Both the position numbers and the translations under genes were made by a program. The notes under the pieces were generated by a model. It made no database searches. It saw only the letters and a program-made list of their open reading frames with translations, and was not told the origin of the DNA. A DNA stretch of 39,873 nt from Comamonadaceae bacterium (lineage in GTDB: Bacteria > Pseudomonadota > Gammaproteobacteria > Burkholderiales > Burkholderiaceae_C): assembly GCA_947381325.1 (NCBI GenBank), contig CANCUP010000006.1, positions 1 to 39,873 on the forward strand, read 5' to 3'. Of this stretch, positions 7,688 through 17,029 are shown in pieces; within the stretch, counting starts at the first letter, position 1; the number at the start of each line of letters is the position of its first letter.

Positions 7688-8668
7688 ATGATGGCGGCAG
7701 TGAATTGCATCTCACCAGAAAAAATTCAGACCATCGCCGTTATCGGCACTGGATCTGTCGGCGCGAGTTGGGCGAGTTTATTTATGGCAAAAGGTATTCA
7801 GGTCCATGCCTACGACACACGCACTGATGCAAAGCAAAAAACACAAGAGTTCATTCAAGCTGCATGGCCGGCACTGCATGAACTTGGTGTTACACCATTG
7901 AAGCAACCTAACTTTGAGCTGCTCTCGTTTTTCGACGCTGTCCATGATGCCGTTCAGGGCGCAGATCTGATCCAAGAAAACGTTTATGAAGATCTTGCTT
8001 TGAAAAGCGAGTTGTTGAAAGCGATCGAATCAGGCATCACCGATGACACGTTGATCATCTCCAGCACCGGCGGAATCCCACCGACTGCCTTGCAACAAGC
8101 CTGCCGACAACCAGGCAGGTTTGTGGTGGTGCATCCTTTTAACCCCTCACATTTGATTCCGCTGGTCGAAGTCGTTGGGGGAGAAAAGACTGCGCCAGAA
8201 GTGGTCGAGTGGGCGATGAATTTCGCTCGCTATCTCGGCAAAGAACCGGTGCATGTGAAGCTAGAGAGGAGTGGGCATCTGACCAACAGACTGCAATTTG
8301 CCCTGGTCAAAGAAGCCGTCGCATGCTTGATGGAAGGTGTGGCGTCCGCCAACGACATCGATCGCGCTGTTCGCTTTGGCTTAGCGCCCCGATGGATGCT
8401 GATGGGCAGCTTACTCACCCTGCACATGGCAGGTGGAAAAGCTGGCATGAAGGGGATTTTGGATCATGCGGGGCCCGCCATTGAGTCATGGTGGACACCG
8501 AGCGTTGTGCCGACTCTGAATGAAACACTCATCGCATTGCTTGATGCAATCAGTCCAGAGATCGCCAATCAACAAGACGTACAAAGCTGGATCACGTGGC
8601 GAGACGAACAACTTGTGAATGTGTTGAAGCTTCAAGTGCAATCTCAGGCTTCAGAACCCAAACAATGA
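7688..8668 (+). CDS. 3-hydroxyacyl-CoA / L-carnitine dehydrogenase-like NAD-dependent dehydrogenase
   Basis: The N-terminal Rossmann fold has G20-T-G-S-V-G25 and an acidic residue at the end of strand two (A-Y-D43), which points to NAD. H149 in H-P-F-N-P and E161 in L-V-E-V-V match the catalytic pair of the 3-hydroxyacyl-CoA dehydrogenase family. The ~326-residue length and the single C-terminal domain fit the short bacterial forms, including carnitine dehydrogenase, which oxidises a free beta-hydroxy acid and is also found beside a BKACE. The gene starts 5 bp after BKACE with adjacent ATG codons at 7688 and 7691; the second is better spaced from AAGGA. It probably makes the beta-keto acid, or beta-keto acyl-CoA, used in the next step. 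Confidence 0.8.
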   Translation: MMAAVNCISPEKIQTIAVIGTGSVGASWASLFMAKGIQVHAYDTRTDAKQKTQEFIQAAWPALHELGVTPLKQPNFELLSFFDAVHDAVQGADLIQENVYEDLALKSELLKAIESGITDDTLIISSTGGIPPTALQQACRQPGRFVVVHPFNPSHLIPLVEVVGGEKTAPEVVEWAMNFARYLGKEPVHVKLERSGHLTNRLQFALVKEAVACLMEGVASANDIDRAVRFGLAPRWMLMGSLLTLHMAGGKAGMKGILDHAGPAIESWWTPSVVPTLNETLIALLDAISPEIANQQDVQSWITWRDEQLVNVLKLQVQSQASEPKQ

Positions 8669-8683
8669 ATGATTGACTGAACG

Positions 8684-9478
8684 ATGAAAGACTGGATAAA
8701 CAGCATGCCTGATTGCCTTGCAATCACCATGCATGGCTCGATTGCTGTCTTGACACTTAACAGGCCTGAGAAGCGAAATGCACTCAGCGATGAGCTGGTG
8801 TTGGGCCTGCAAAAGTTTTTCGACAACCTGCCAACTGAAGTGCGTGCCGTGGTCATGCAAGGCCAAGGCGGGAACTTCTGTGCGGGTTTAGACCTCAATG
8901 AGCTTCAAGAGACAAACATCACGCAAAGCTTCCAAACCTCAAAGATTGGCCAACGTCTCAACGACACGATCCAATTCAGTCGGGTTCCTGTGATCTCAGT
9001 TCTCCAAGGCGCTGTCATTGGCGGAGGACTTGAGCTCGCAGCCTCAACCCATGTGCGAGTGGCAGAACCATCTGCCTACTATGCATTGCCTGAAGGTACG
9101 CGTGGAATTTTTCTAGGATCGGGTGGGTCGGTTCGCTTGCCGCGAATCATTGGGGCCTCGGCGGTCATTGAGATGATGCTGACAGGTCGTGTCTTGGAGG
9201 CGAAAGAAGCGCATGATCGAATGAGATTAACGCATTACCTGGTCCAAGAAGGACAAGGACTGGAAAAAGCGTTAACCCTTGCTGAAAAAATCACAAACAA
9301 TGCACCGCTGGCAAACTTTGCGGTGATTCAAGCCATACCCCGAATAGCAGAGCAAGATCCAGCAGCTGGAATGTTCACAGAAATGCTGATGGTCGGCATT
9401 GCGCAAGATGACGAGGAGGCCAAGCGCCGCCTCGCTGACTTTCTTTTGCGCAAGCAAGGCAAGGTGAGCAAGACATGA
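8684..9478 (+). CDS. Enoyl-CoA hydratase/isomerase (crotonase family)
   Basis: The 264-residue protein has the crotonase start L-T-L-N-R-P-E-K-R-N-A-L, the oxyanion-hole segments F-C-A-G-L-D-L (64-71) and G-G-G-L-E-L-A (113-119), and P-E-G-T-R-G-I-F (136-143). Both glutamates expected of a true hydratase are present (E117 and E137), so hydration of a trans-enoyl-CoA is more likely than a decarboxylase or dehalogenase role. It starts 15 bp after the dehydrogenase; an internal ATG at 8705 is possible. Its end overlaps the ligase start by ATGA, so translation is probably coupled. Confidence 0.85.
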   Translation: MKDWINSMPDCLAITMHGSIAVLTLNRPEKRNALSDELVLGLQKFFDNLPTEVRAVVMQGQGGNFCAGLDLNELQETNITQSFQTSKIGQRLNDTIQFSRVPVISVLQGAVIGGGLELAASTHVRVAEPSAYYALPEGTRGIFLGSGGSVRLPRIIGASAVIEMMLTGRVLEAKEAHDRMRLTHYLVQEGQGLEKALTLAEKITNNAPLANFAVIQAIPRIAEQDPAAGMFTEMLMVGIAQDDEEAKRRLADFLLRKQGKVSKT

Positions 9479-11055
9479 GCGTCCCAAGCGAGATTGCCAA
9501 TGTTGGCGATGTGTTTCGTCACTGGGCGAAAGCTTGTCCCAGCAAGCTCGCTTTGCAAGATCTACAAGGCGGCCAGCGCAGCTATTCACAACTCAACAAC
9601 AACATCAATCGCCTCACCAACCGCTTGCTCGATTTAGGCGTCAAGCCAGGTGATCGTATTGCAATTTTGTCGCGTAACAGCCTTGCCTACATTGAAACCT
9701 TCGGTTTGTCGAAAGCGGGCTTCGTTCTGGTTCCACTCAATTGGAGATTACAGCCAGAAGAATTGCTTCGACTGATTGCACACAGCGAGTCAGTGGTGGT
9801 TCTGGTGGAAGATTTTTTCGCAGCAACCGGTGAGACCCTTCAAAGAAATGCCCCGGGTGTCATGCATTGGATTGCGATTGGAGCAAAGAGGAAAGGCTGG
9901 CACAACTACGCCCAACTCATCGATGCCGGATCAGAGCAGGAGATTGAACGGGTCATATCTATCAAAGATCCGTTGTGCATCATTTACACAAGTGGCACCA
10001 CTGGACTACCTAAAGGCGTGTCAATCAGCCATGGGGGTGCGCTATGTAACTGTCGTGTCGCAGTGGACGAGATGCTTCAAATGGTGCATGAGGACATCAC
10101 CCTGGTGGTCATGCCACTGTTTCACGTGGGGGGTATGTGGTACCACTGTTTTCCAAGCATCGCTTCAGGATGCACAACTCTTTTGCTCAATGAGTTCAAT
10201 CCTTCGACGGTATTGAATGCATTGGTTGAATACAGAATCAGCAACGTTCATCTTGTACCCACCATGATTGCTGCATTGATCAAGCAGCCGCAAGCTGAAG
10301 ACATCGACTTCAGCCATGTCCGGTTGATGTTTTATGCCGCTTCATCCATGCCAGCCCCGCTGCTCAAGCAAGCGCTACAAATCTTCCCTGCTTGCGGATT
10401 TGCTCAAGCTTATGGCTCAACGGAGGGTGGTGTGGTGACCGTGTTAGACCCTGAATCACACCTGCGTGCCAAAACACCCATGGGTGAACATCTGTTGGCC
10501 TCTTGCGGTCGGCCCATGTCTGAACGCGATGTTCGCATCGTGGACGACGAAGAGCGCACTGTGCCATGCGGCTCTGTGGGTGAAATCGAAGTGAGAAGCC
10601 CTGGACTCATGAGCTCTTATTGGAAAGACGAGACCAGAACGCGCGCATCCGTACATGGCGGTTGGCTCAAAACCGGTGACATGGGTTATTTTGATGGCGA
10701 GGGATTTCTTTACATCGTTGACCGTCGCAACGACATGATTGTGACGGGCGGTGAAAACGTTTTTCCAACCGAGGTGGAAGGCATACTTTTCGAAAACCCT
10801 GACATCCTAGAAGCTGCAGTATTTGGTATCCCGGATCCTAAATGGGTAGAAACTGTCGTCGCCGCTGTAGTTTTGAAAGCAGGCAAAACCACAACCAGTC
10901 GAGACATACAGCAACACGTACAACTAAAGCTGGCTTCTTACAAGTGTCCAAAGCAGATTTACTTTGTAGACCAATTGCCCAAGAGCGCCGTTGGAAAAGT
11001 GCTTCGTAAAGACTTGAAGAGCATATACAGCCCCCGAGGAGAAAACACCCCATGA
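9475..11055 (+). CDS. AMP-forming acyl/aryl-CoA ligase
   Basis: This 526-residue ANL-family enzyme activates a carboxylic acid through an acyl-adenylate to a CoA thioester. Seen are the P-loop Y-T-S-G-T-T-G-L-P-K-G (171-181), Y-G-S-T-E-G-G, G-W-L-K-T-G-D and, at the C-terminal hinge domain, P-K-S-A-V-G-K508 with the conserved lysine. Length and motifs fit aryl- or medium-chain acyl-CoA ligases; the specificity cannot be assigned. It overlaps both neighbours by 4 bp (ATGA at 9475 and at 11052), which ties it to the crotonase and the acyl-CoA dehydrogenase in one beta-oxidation-like module. Confidence 0.88.
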   Translation: MSVPSEIANVGDVFRHWAKACPSKLALQDLQGGQRSYSQLNNNINRLTNRLLDLGVKPGDRIAILSRNSLAYIETFGLSKAGFVLVPLNWRLQPEELLRLIAHSESVVVLVEDFFAATGETLQRNAPGVMHWIAIGAKRKGWHNYAQLIDAGSEQEIERVISIKDPLCIIYTSGTTGLPKGVSISHGGALCNCRVAVDEMLQMVHEDITLVVMPLFHVGGMWYHCFPSIASGCTTLLLNEFNPSTVLNALVEYRISNVHLVPTMIAALIKQPQAEDIDFSHVRLMFYAASSMPAPLLKQALQIFPACGFAQAYGSTEGGVVTVLDPESHLRAKTPMGEHLLASCGRPMSERDVRIVDDEERTVPCGSVGEIEVRSPGLMSSYWKDETRTRASVHGGWLKTGDMGYFDGEGFLYIVDRRNDMIVTGGENVFPTEVEGILFENPDILEAAVFGIPDPKWVETVVAAVVLKAGKTTTSRDIQQHVQLKLASYKCPKQIYFVDQLPKSAVGKVLRKDLKSIYSPRGENTP

Positions 11056-12197
11056 TGTTCGAAACCGATGAAACCAGAGAGTACCGCCACCACATCGCAC
11101 GCTGGGTCGATGAGCGATTGAAACCACAGGCCGAAGCGCTGGATCGAACAGGCGAATTTGCGTTTGAGTTATTTCGTGAAATTGGCGAGTTAGGTTATCT
11201 CGGCACCATGTATCCACAAGAAGCTGGGGGCAGTGGCCTCGACAATCCCTATACATGCTTCACCATCTTGTGCGAAGAGCTCGCCAGGGCTTCCGTGGGT
11301 TTTGCCGCTGGGGTGTGTATGCAAGGCTCCACAGCCACGCACACGCTGCATGCTTGGGGTGACGCAGAAATCAAAAAAAATTACTTTTTGCCAGCTTTAC
11401 GTGGCGAAAAAATTGGGGCATTTGCAATCACTGAACCCAATGCTGGCTCAGATGCTGCGTCCCTCAAAACAAAAGCAACGAAAACCGAAGGGGGTTGGCT
11501 GCTGAATGGCGGAAAAGTTTTCACATCCAACGGCACGGTGGCTGACTTCATCACCGTTGTGGCAACAACGGACCCTGCTCTGAAGGCAAAAGGTCTTGAA
11601 CTCTTCTTGGTCGATACAACCACAACGGGGTTCTCCGTCGGACGCAAGCTAGAGAAATTTTCAGTCAATTGCTCTGACACGGCCGAGTTGGTATTTGACA
11701 ATGTATTTGTGCCAGACAACCACCGACTCAACAACGGGAGCGGCAGTTCTTTTCTCAACGCCTACCAATCGCTGACGGTCGACCGCATCTTCACCGCGGC
11801 TTTAGCCGTTGGCGTTGGCCGAGCAGCCTACGACGCGTCTTTGCAATACATCCAAGATCGTCAGCAGTTCGGTCAAGCGGTAGGTAAATTCCAAGCCGTG
11901 CAATTTCGACAAGTCGACATGTTGGCAAAGTTAGAAACAGCGCGCTTGTACACCTACCATGCAGCGCAACTGGCCGATCAATCCAAAGACATCACACGCG
12001 AAGCGGCATTAGCCAAAATCATTGCGGCTGAAAACTGCCATGAGGTTTGCCATATGGCAATGCAAAACTATGGGGGATGGGGGTTGATGAATGAGTTTCC
12101 GATTCAACGGTTCTTGAGAGACTCTTATTTCCCCATGGTCGGCGGCGGCACCGGTGACATCATGCGCTTGATCGTGGCGCGTCAAATTGGTTTATGA
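11052..12197 (+). CDS. Acyl-CoA dehydrogenase with atypical catalytic position
   Basis: This 381-residue flavoprotein has the family signatures A-F-A-I-T-E-P-N-A-G-S-D (123-134) and R-Q-Q-F-G-Q (270-275), and the C-terminal N-Y-G-G-W-G segment followed by F-P-I-Q-R-F-L-R-D. At the position of the usual catalytic glutamate (E-G-T) it has G365 in G-G-G-T. At the alternative base position used by isovaleryl- and long-chain acyl-CoA dehydrogenases it has D244 (L-T-V-D-R) rather than glutamate. It may therefore use an aspartate base, which I recall for alicyclic acyl-CoA dehydrogenases, or have a changed chemistry. Electrons would pass to ETF; no etf genes are in the window. The start overlaps the ligase stop; the ATG at 11055 is also possible. 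Confidence 0.87.
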   Translation: MMFETDETREYRHHIARWVDERLKPQAEALDRTGEFAFELFREIGELGYLGTMYPQEAGGSGLDNPYTCFTILCEELARASVGFAAGVCMQGSTATHTLHAWGDAEIKKNYFLPALRGEKIGAFAITEPNAGSDAASLKTKATKTEGGWLLNGGKVFTSNGTVADFITVVATTDPALKAKGLELFLVDTTTTGFSVGRKLEKFSVNCSDTAELVFDNVFVPDNHRLNNGSGSSFLNAYQSLTVDRIFTAALAVGVGRAAYDASLQYIQDRQQFGQAVGKFQAVQFRQVDMLAKLETARLYTYHAAQLADQSKDITREAALAKIIAAENCHEVCHMAMQNYGGWGLMNEFPIQRFLRDSYFPMVGGGTGDIMRLIVARQIGL

Positions 12198-12233
12198 CCT
12201 ACACACTTTAAAAATTTTCAACAAGGAGACATC

Positions 12234-13370
12234 ATGAAACAAAAAAAATCCCTCATTGCTCTTGCGCTGACTGGCCTGATCGGCTTGAGCGTTCAGGCGG
12301 ACGTCAAAGTGGGCGTGATCGTCGGCGCCACTGGGCCCGGGGCATCACTGGGCATTCCATACAAAAACACCTTCTCGGTGCTGCCCAAAACACTAGGCGG
12401 TGAAGCGGTCCAATACATCATCATGGACGACGGCACCGATCCGACCAATGCGGTCAAGCATGCGCGTAAATTGATCACAGAAGATAAAGTGGATTTGATC
12501 ATTGGCTCAAGCAGTGTTCCCGCTGCAACATCCATCACCGACATCTCTTCAGAACTCAAAACACCCCAAATTGCGCTGTCTCCGGTAGGACCAGCCGCAT
12601 CAAAAAACCCTTGGGTTTTTACCATTCCGCAGCCTGCATCCATCATGATGGGGGCAGTTGCTGACCACATGAAAGCCAACAACGTGAAAAACGTTGCGTT
12701 CATTGGGTTCTCAGATGCATGGGGTGATCTGGTTCTCAATGGTTTGAAAACGCATGCCGACTCAGCAGGCATCAAACTCGTTGCCGAAGAACGTTATGGT
12801 CGCAACGACACCTCGGTGGCTGGGCAAATCTTGAAAATCCTCGCAACCAACCCTGATGCTGTTGTGGTTGGAGGTTCGGGGACCCCCGGTGCATTGCCGC
12901 ACGTCACTTTGTCCGAGCGAGGGTACAAAGGCAAGGTGTATCACAACCATGGTGTGATCAACAAAGACTTCCTGCGCGTGGGCGGTAAAAGTATTGACGG
13001 TGGTTTTGCGCCCACAGGACCAGTCATGGTTGCAGAGCAATTGCCAGACAGCAATCCAACCAAGAAGCCATCGCTTGAGTTCATCAAGTCGTATGAAACG
13101 TCATTTGGCGCCGGGAGCCGAAATGCATTTGCCGCTTACTCGTACGACGCTTATTTATTGGCTAACAACGCGGTGGCTGAAGCCATCAAGAAAACAAAAT
13201 CAGGAACCCCTGAGTTTCGTCAAGCGCTTCGCGATGCGCTTGAGCGCGTTAAAAATGTGAATGGAACGCACGCGGTTTACAACATGACCGCTACAGACCA
13301 TGCAGGTGTTGACGCACGTGCCCGGGTGCTGGTGGTGATCGACAACGGAGACTGGAAGCTGGTCAAGTGA
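12234..13370 (+). CDS. ABC transporter substrate-binding protein, LivK/aromatic type (system 1)
   Basis: The protein starts M-K-Q-K-K and a hydrophobic signal segment, with likely cleavage after V-Q-A (residues ~20-22). The mature part is a type I periplasmic binding protein of the branched-chain amino acid/aromatic acid group (D-V-K-V-G-V-I-V-G-A-T-G-P at its start, later D-A-W-G-D and A-A-Y-S-Y-D-A-Y). A strong AAGGAGA ribosome site lies before the ATG. It follows the acyl-CoA dehydrogenase by 36 bp and precedes a terminator and the permease genes, so it belongs to the transporter encoded at 13429-17029. In this family such proteins often bind benzoate- or cinnamate-type acids when they sit beside aromatic catabolic genes. 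Confidence 0.85.
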   Translation: MKQKKSLIALALTGLIGLSVQADVKVGVIVGATGPGASLGIPYKNTFSVLPKTLGGEAVQYIIMDDGTDPTNAVKHARKLITEDKVDLIIGSSSVPAATSITDISSELKTPQIALSPVGPAASKNPWVFTIPQPASIMMGAVADHMKANNVKNVAFIGFSDAWGDLVLNGLKTHADSAGIKLVAEERYGRNDTSVAGQILKILATNPDAVVVGGSGTPGALPHVTLSERGYKGKVYHNHGVINKDFLRVGGKSIDGGFAPTGPVMVAEQLPDSNPTKKPSLEFIKSYETSFGAGSRNAFAAYSYDAYLLANNAVAEAIKKTKSGTPEFRQALRDALERVKNVNGTHAVYNMTATDHAGVDARARVLVVIDNGDWKLVK

Positions 13371-13388
13371 GTGTCTTCTAGAGAGCCA

Positions 13389-13415
13389 AGCGGGGCTTCT
13401 GCACCCCGCTTTTTT
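13389..13415 (+). terminator. Intrinsic terminator between binding protein and permease
   Basis: AGCGGGG (13389-13395) pairs with CCCCGCT (13404-13410) around an 8-base loop, followed by a run of T to 13415. It lies 18 bp after the binding-protein stop and 14 bp before the permease start. Partial read-through here would give more binding protein than membrane parts, a common design in such operons. Confidence 0.88.
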
Positions 13416-13428
13416 AAAAGTTAAAAAT

Positions 13429-14469
13429 ATGGATTTCACAATCGCCGCATTGCTCACCCAAGACGGCGTCATCACTGGCGCGGTATATGCCCTATTGGCG
13501 ATGGGAATCGTCCTTGTGTTCTCTGTCACCCGGGTGATTTATGTGCCACAAGGTGACTACGTTGCCTATGCTGCGTTGACCATGGCTGCACTGCAAGCGG
13601 GTAAAACCCCCGGGGTGATATGGCTTGTCATGATTCTTTCGTTTTGTGCGACTTTGATGGAGTTGACGCTGATCATTCGCACCCAAAGATTCACAAAGAT
13701 TCCATTTGCGCTCTCCAAGTACTTGGGCATACCTGTACTTCTGACCCTCCTCGCTTATTTTTTAGCGCCCATGCAAGTGCCAATTTATGGACAAGCCGTG
13801 TTGACCCTGTGCCTGATCACATGTATGGGTCCACTGCTGTACAGAGTCGCCTATCGCCCCGTTGCCAATGCTTCTGTTCTTGTTTTACTGATCATCTCAG
13901 TCGCTGTGCATTTGGCAATCACCGGTCTGGGATTGATTCTTTTTGGTGCCGAGGGATCTAGAACACCCGCTTACAGCGATGCCAGATTCACGCTCGGCCC
14001 GCTGCAAATCACTGGTCAATCAATCTGGGTCTTGGCGGCAACCGCAGTGTCAATCATTGGGCTTTATGTATTTTTCACCCACACCCTCCCTGGAAAAGCA
14101 CTCCAAGCTACATCCGTCAATCGTGTTGGCGCACAGTTGATGGGCATTCGCTCTAACGATGCAGGATCGCAGGCTTTTTTTCTGTCAGCCATGATGGGGG
14201 GGCTTTCTGGACTGCTGATCGCCCCCATCACAACTATCTTTTATGACACCGGATTTCTGATTGGCTTGAAGGGATTTGTGGCAGCCATTGTGGGAGGGTT
14301 ATTCAGTTACCCATTGGCCGCAGTAGGCGCTTTGCTGGTTGGTTTGATCGAGTCTTTCGCCTCTTTTTGGGCCAGCGCTTTCAAAGAGGTCTTGGTGTTC
14401 ACGTTGATCTTGCCCGTCTTGCTTTGGCGGTCAATGCGCACACATCACTCTGAAGAGGACGAAGAATGA
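13429..14469 (+). CDS. ABC transporter permease, LivH type (system 1)
   Basis: The 346-residue protein is very hydrophobic with about eight to ten predicted membrane segments. It carries the LivH-type start ([15 protein letters not shown]) and the cytoplasmic [14 protein letters not shown] segment, which contacts the ATPase in this family. It forms the membrane channel with the fused LivM domain downstream. It is somewhat longer than the usual ~290 residues because of an insertion around residues 60-120. The stop overlaps the next start by ATGA. Confidence 0.85.
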   Translation: MDFTIAALLTQDGVITGAVYALLAMGIVLVFSVTRVIYVPQGDYVAYAALTMAALQAGKTPGVIWLVMILSFCATLMELTLIIRTQRFTKIPFALSKYLGIPVLLTLLAYFLAPMQVPIYGQAVLTLCLITCMGPLLYRVAYRPVANASVLVLLIISVAVHLAITGLGLILFGAEGSRTPAYSDARFTLGPLQITGQSIWVLAATAVSIIGLYVFFTHTLPGKALQATSVNRVGAQLMGIRSNDAGSQAFFLSAMMGGLSGLLIAPITTIFYDTGFLIGLKGFVAAIVGGLFSYPLAAVGALLVGLIESFASFWASAFKEVLVFTLILPVLLWRSMRTHHSEEDEE

Positions 14470-16247
14470 TTCGCAGCCGTCACATCTTTGTGCTATTCGC
14501 AGGTGTCATGGCCATTGCACCTTGGGTGTTCTCTGAATCTTTGGTCACGATCAGCAACTATGCAGGCTTGTTTTGTTTGGTCAGCATTGGGTTGGTTTTG
14601 CTGACTGGCGTTGGCGGCATGACCTCATTTGGTCAAGCGGCATTCGTTGGCGTCGGCGCTTACACCAGCGCTTACCTCACGACCGTCAGTCAATGGTCGC
14701 CTTGGCTGACTCTGTTTGTTGGCGTTGGCATTGCTGTGCTGATCGCTCTGGTTCTGGGCGCTTTGACTTTGAAATTAGCTGGGCACTACCTCCCGCTGAG
14801 CACCATGGCGTGGGGACTGAGTTTGTATTACCTGGCGGGCAATCTTCAGTTCCTGGGTGGACACAGTGGCATCAGCGGTGTTCCTAGTCTTGTCTTTTTC
14901 AACATACACATCGATTCAGGTCGAAATTTCACCTACTTTGTTTGGATTTCTGTAGGTATTGCAATTTGGTTAGCAAGTAACTTGCTGAGTTCGCGTGAAG
15001 GACGCGCCATACGGTGCTTGAAAGGTGGGCGAACCATGGCCTCTGCCATGGGCGTGAATGTTCCCCTTGTCAAACTCAAGGTGTTTGTGCTGTCAGCTGT
15101 TCTGGCTGCAATTTCTGGCTGGATGTATGTGCACTTCCAAAGGTTCGTCAACCCAACACCCTTTGGCTTGAACTACGGCATCGAGTATTTGTTCATGACG
15201 GTGTTGGGTGGTGCAGGTTTTTTGCCGGGCGCTGTTCTTGGCGCGAGCATCATCACCATCCTGCGTGAAGTGCTGGTGGATTATTTGCCTGCTTTGTTTG
15301 GACAAAGTGGCAACTATGAAACGATTGTCTTGGCGGTATTGATCATCTTCCTATTGCATCGCGCGCCAGAGGGCTTGTGGCCTCGTCTGCTCAACGTGCT
15401 CAAAGTTCAAGCGCAACCAGATTTTTCTCACATCGTGGCGAACGAAGGCGTTGCATTGGTGCGAAAGAAGGTCCATCCATCCAAAGGTGAGTTGTTGCTG
15501 GAGCTCGAACATGTCAGCAAGAAGTTTGGTGGACTGAGCGCTGTGAACGATGTGAGCTTTGGGGTGAGGTCTGGCGAAATACTGGGGCTGATTGGGCCAA
15601 ACGGGGCAGGCAAGAGCACGACATTCAACCTGGCATCAGGTGTCAATTGGGCCAGCTCTGGAAAGGTCATCTTTTTAGGGCAAGACATCACGCAATGTGA
15701 TTCACACCAGGTTGCAGCTCTTGGAATGAGCCGCACATTCCAACACGTGCAATTGCTCCCTCAACTGACGGCCCTTGAAAATGTGGCCATTGGGGCATAT
15801 TTACGTTGCGATGCCGGCTACCTCCAGTCCATGCTTCACTTGGAGCGAGCGCAAGAAGCGCAGATCATGTCTGAAGCAATGCGAATGCTTCAACGTGTGG
15901 GGCTTCAAAGGTTTGCCCACACATTGGCCGGAAATCTGTCGCTTGGGGATCAACGAATTTTAGAAATTGCGCGGGCACTCTGTTCTGAACCCGTCTTACT
16001 GTTGCTGGATGAGCCTGCTGCGGGCTTGCGACTCAAAGAAAAGCAAGATCTTGCCAACTTACTCGGTCATCTGCGTGAAGAGGGTTTGGGCGTCTTGTTG
16101 GTCGAGCACGACATGGACTTTGTCATGGGACTGGTGGACCGCATTGTGGTGATGGAATTCGGCGAAAAGATTGCAGAAGGCTCCCCACACGACATTCAGA
16201 ACAACCCGCTTGTGCTGGATGCCTACCTTGGAAGTGACGAGTCATGA
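14466..16247 (+). CDS. Fused LivM-type permease and LivG-type ATPase (system 1)
   Basis: The first ~310 residues form a LivM-type membrane domain ([18 protein letters not shown] near the start). A linker of ~25 residues leads into a complete ATPase of ~255 residues with Walker A G-P-N-G-A-G-K-S, a signature segment L-S-L-G-D-Q, Walker [12 protein letters not shown] and a switch histidine in V-E-H-D-M. In most genomes these are two proteins. The reading frame runs without interruption through the junction, so this is a real fusion and not a misread stop. It overlaps both neighbours by 4 bp. It forms the core of uptake system 1 at the inner membrane. Confidence 0.88.
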   Translation: MIRSRHIFVLFAGVMAIAPWVFSESLVTISNYAGLFCLVSIGLVLLTGVGGMTSFGQAAFVGVGAYTSAYLTTVSQWSPWLTLFVGVGIAVLIALVLGALTLKLAGHYLPLSTMAWGLSLYYLAGNLQFLGGHSGISGVPSLVFFNIHIDSGRNFTYFVWISVGIAIWLASNLLSSREGRAIRCLKGGRTMASAMGVNVPLVKLKVFVLSAVLAAISGWMYVHFQRFVNPTPFGLNYGIEYLFMTVLGGAGFLPGAVLGASIITILREVLVDYLPALFGQSGNYETIVLAVLIIFLLHRAPEGLWPRLLNVLKVQAQPDFSHIVANEGVALVRKKVHPSKGELLLELEHVSKKFGGLSAVNDVSFGVRSGEILGLIGPNGAGKSTTFNLASGVNWASSGKVIFLGQDITQCDSHQVAALGMSRTFQHVQLLPQLTALENVAIGAYLRCDAGYLQSMLHLERAQEAQIMSEAMRMLQRVGLQRFAHTLAGNLSLGDQRILEIARALCSEPVLLLLDEPAAGLRLKEKQDLANLLGHLREEGLGVLLVEHDMDFVMGLVDRIVVMEFGEKIAEGSPHDIQNNPLVLDAYLGSDES

Positions 16248-17029
16248 ACGCCGCAGCATCTCCCCATGACTGTGTGCTGGGTGTGCACCAGCTTGACATT
16301 TCTTATGGCAATGTGAAAGCTGTTCAGGGTGTGAGCCTGCGACTGCAGGCAGGCACAATCACCACCGTGATTGGACCCAATGGGGCTGGAAAAACAACCC
16401 TGCTCAGTGCAATCATGGGCCTTTTGGCAAGCGACGGCGAGGTCTCATACTTCGGGCAATCGCTCTCTGGTTTGGATGTGGAGAGCCGCGTAGAAATGGG
16501 ATTGCGGCTCGTGCCTGAAAAGCGTGAACTTTTTTCAACCATGAGTGTCGAAGATAACTTGATCATGGGGGCCTACACCCTCTACAAAAGTGGCTTTCGT
16601 GACATGCCAACATCTTTGGAGCATGTATTTCAAAGATTTCCCCGATTGAAAGAAAGACGCGCTCAAATGGCTGGAACGCTATCAGGGGGTGAACGCGCCA
16701 TGCTGGTCTTGGGCAGAGCGCTGATGGGACAACCCAAAGTGCTGCTCCTTGACGAGCCCAGCTTGGGCTTGGCCCCACTGATTGTCAAAGATATTTTCCG
16801 CATCATCACTGATCTGAAAAACTCCGGCGTGTCGATCTTGTTGGTGGAACAAAATGCCCGCGCCGCCTTGCATGTGAGCAGTTACGCCTATGTGTTGGAA
16901 ACTGGTCAAGTGGTTCTAGAAGGGCCATCTGAGCAGTTGGCCGACAACCCAGCCGTCATGGCCACCTACCTGGGTGGAAGCCAAGCGAAACACAAAGGAC
17001 AAACAGATGTCAAAAATAGTCACCTATGA
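16244..17029 (+). CDS. ABC transporter ATPase, LivF type (system 1)
   Basis: The 261-residue ATPase has Walker A G-P-N-G-A-G-K-T-T, signature L-S-G-G-E-R, Walker B V-L-L-L-D-E-P-S-L-G-L-A-P and V-E-Q-N in the switch region, all intact and typical of LivF. It works as the second ATPase of system 1 with the fused LivM-LivG protein. Its 3' end overlaps the thioesterase start by 23 bp. Confidence 0.9.
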   Translation: MNAAASPHDCVLGVHQLDISYGNVKAVQGVSLRLQAGTITTVIGPNGAGKTTLLSAIMGLLASDGEVSYFGQSLSGLDVESRVEMGLRLVPEKRELFSTMSVEDNLIMGAYTLYKSGFRDMPTSLEHVFQRFPRLKERRAQMAGTLSGGERAMLVLGRALMGQPKVLLLDEPSLGLAPLIVKDIFRIITDLKNSGVSILLVEQNARAALHVSSYAYVLETGQVVLEGPSEQLADNPAVMATYLGGSQAKHKGQTDVKNSHL

